Assembly (NCBI RefSeq): GCF_039978735.1
Contig: NZ_JBDWAS010000035.1
Span: 124,001-188,000 of the forward strand
Source of the DNA: Maricaulis sp039978735
GTDB taxonomy: Bacteria > Pseudomonadota > Alphaproteobacteria > Caulobacterales > Maricaulaceae
Direction of reading: 5' to 3'
DNA: 64,000 nucleotides
Shown here: positions 63,562 through 64,000 of the stretch, in pieces
How the letters are laid out: every line of letters begins with the position of its first letter
How positions within the stretch are numbered: position 1 is the stretch's first letter
The notes under the pieces: model-generated
The model's input: the letters and a program-made list of their open reading frames with translations, nothing else
The model's database searches: none
What the model was told of the DNA's origin: nothing
Translations under genes and position numbers: made by a program

Positions 63562-64000
63562 TTAGTCGGTGGCCGCGCCGCTTGATTCGCCATCCGGTGC
63601 GATGACGAGCATGTAGGACGAGCCCGGATTGATGGCGACAGGGATGTTCGCGGGCAGCGCCTGCATCAGATCGATCCCGCGCATGACCCGGTAGCGCAAC
63701 GGCGTGCCGTGCTGGGCTTCGAAAGCCTGGGCATAGCCATCGGCCAGTTCGCGCCGGTCGAACACGGCCAGCCGGTAGACCTGGCTGCCGTCCGGACGGG
63801 TCTCGCCCTCCAGCGCCAGACGGTCGCCGCCGCCGGACCCGGCATTGTCCTGCTGCGGCAGGGATTGCACGGCATCGGCAGGCGCCTGCGCATACAGCGG
63901 CACATAGAAGAGCTGACCATCGACCAGATAGCGCAAATCCTCCGACGCCACCTCGACGGTACCGTCAGGCTGGGCCCGGGCGTGGGCGTGCCGCTCCAGC
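63562..64000 (-). CDS. SseB-like protein, partial at the window edge
   Basis: The frame is open from the right edge (LERHAHARAQPDGTVEVASE) to the stop at 63562, so about 146 residues are visible and the start is outside. LVDGQLFYVPLYAQAP, QVYRLAVFDRRELADGYAQAF and RGIDLMQALPANIPVAINPGS match the SseB (enhanced serine sensitivity) N-terminal domain: a beta strand, the 'ala-phe' helix and the INPG end. Function of the family is poorly known. Confidence 0.72.
   Translation of the reverse strand, partial: LERHAHARAQPDGTVEVASEDLRYLVDGQLFYVPLYAQAPADAVQSLPQQDNAGSGGGDRLALEGETRPDGSQVYRLAVFDRRELADGYAQAFEAQHGTPLRYRVMRGIDLMQALPANIPVAINPGSSYMLVIAPDGESSGAATD

Overview
The window is GC-rich chromosomal DNA from an alphaproteobacterium, most likely of the Maricaulis/Oceanicaulis (Hyphomonadaceae-Maricaulales) type. 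The evidence is a GcrA cell-cycle regulator at the left edge, a Caulobacter-style phoR-pstCAB-phoU-phoB block, the NAGGN osmolyte operon of marine and halotolerant bacteria, and many lipoprotein and periplasmic peptidases. All of this is read by eye; no database search was run.

Layout. 0-8.8 kb: gcrA, a GH5 glycosidase lipoprotein, then an inorganic-carbon group (alpha-carbonic anhydrase, SbtA-type bicarbonate transporter, PII-like protein, divergent LysR), followed by a dehydrogenase/DMT exporter/cyclase-family operon with its own LysR. 8.8-16 kb: phosphate two-component and Pst transport genes with a visible Pho box. 16-22 kb: a tripartite RND efflux operon. 22-29 kb: three consecutive M13 metallopeptidases, each with its own terminator. 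29-41 kb: DUF819 permease, a beta-repeat secreted protein, a gamma-glutamylcyclotransferase-like protein, a class-V aminotransferase with a divergent Lrp regulator, an MFS carrier with an acidic tail, and the NAGGN operon. 41-51.7 kb: porin, chemoreceptor, DUF4760 protein, tRNA-Arg, P1 peptidase, gamma-glutamyltransferase, DUF2268 and DUF481 proteins, and a 59-aa gene with a perfect Shine-Dalgarno. 51.8-56.3 kb: accessory-looking DNA with three related small secreted proteins and a dense array of foldback repeats.

The most remarkable part is 56.3-58.17 kb. A markedly AT-rich reverse transcriptase gene resembling the antiviral DRT2 family lies downstream of thiC, preceded by a 430-base gene-free, strongly structured leader. 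That leader has the layout expected of a DRT2 noncoding RNA: a stem-enclosed template-like interval that is open in one frame on both strands and carries promoter-like elements at its two ends. A degraded copy of the thiC 3' end lies inside the leader, which suggests the cassette was inserted behind thiC by recombination.

58.2-64 kb returns to core genes: thiC with a TPP riboswitch, a PH-like membrane protein, a secreted protein, a beta-lactamase-fold serine hydrolase, and an SseB-like gene that runs off the right edge.

Working together: the Pho block senses and imports phosphate. The carbon group would supply and interconvert bicarbonate. The NAGGN enzymes make an osmoprotectant. The M13, P1, GGT and DUF2268 enzymes fit a peptide-scavenging lifestyle. 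The reverse-transcriptase cassette is a probable anti-phage defence module.
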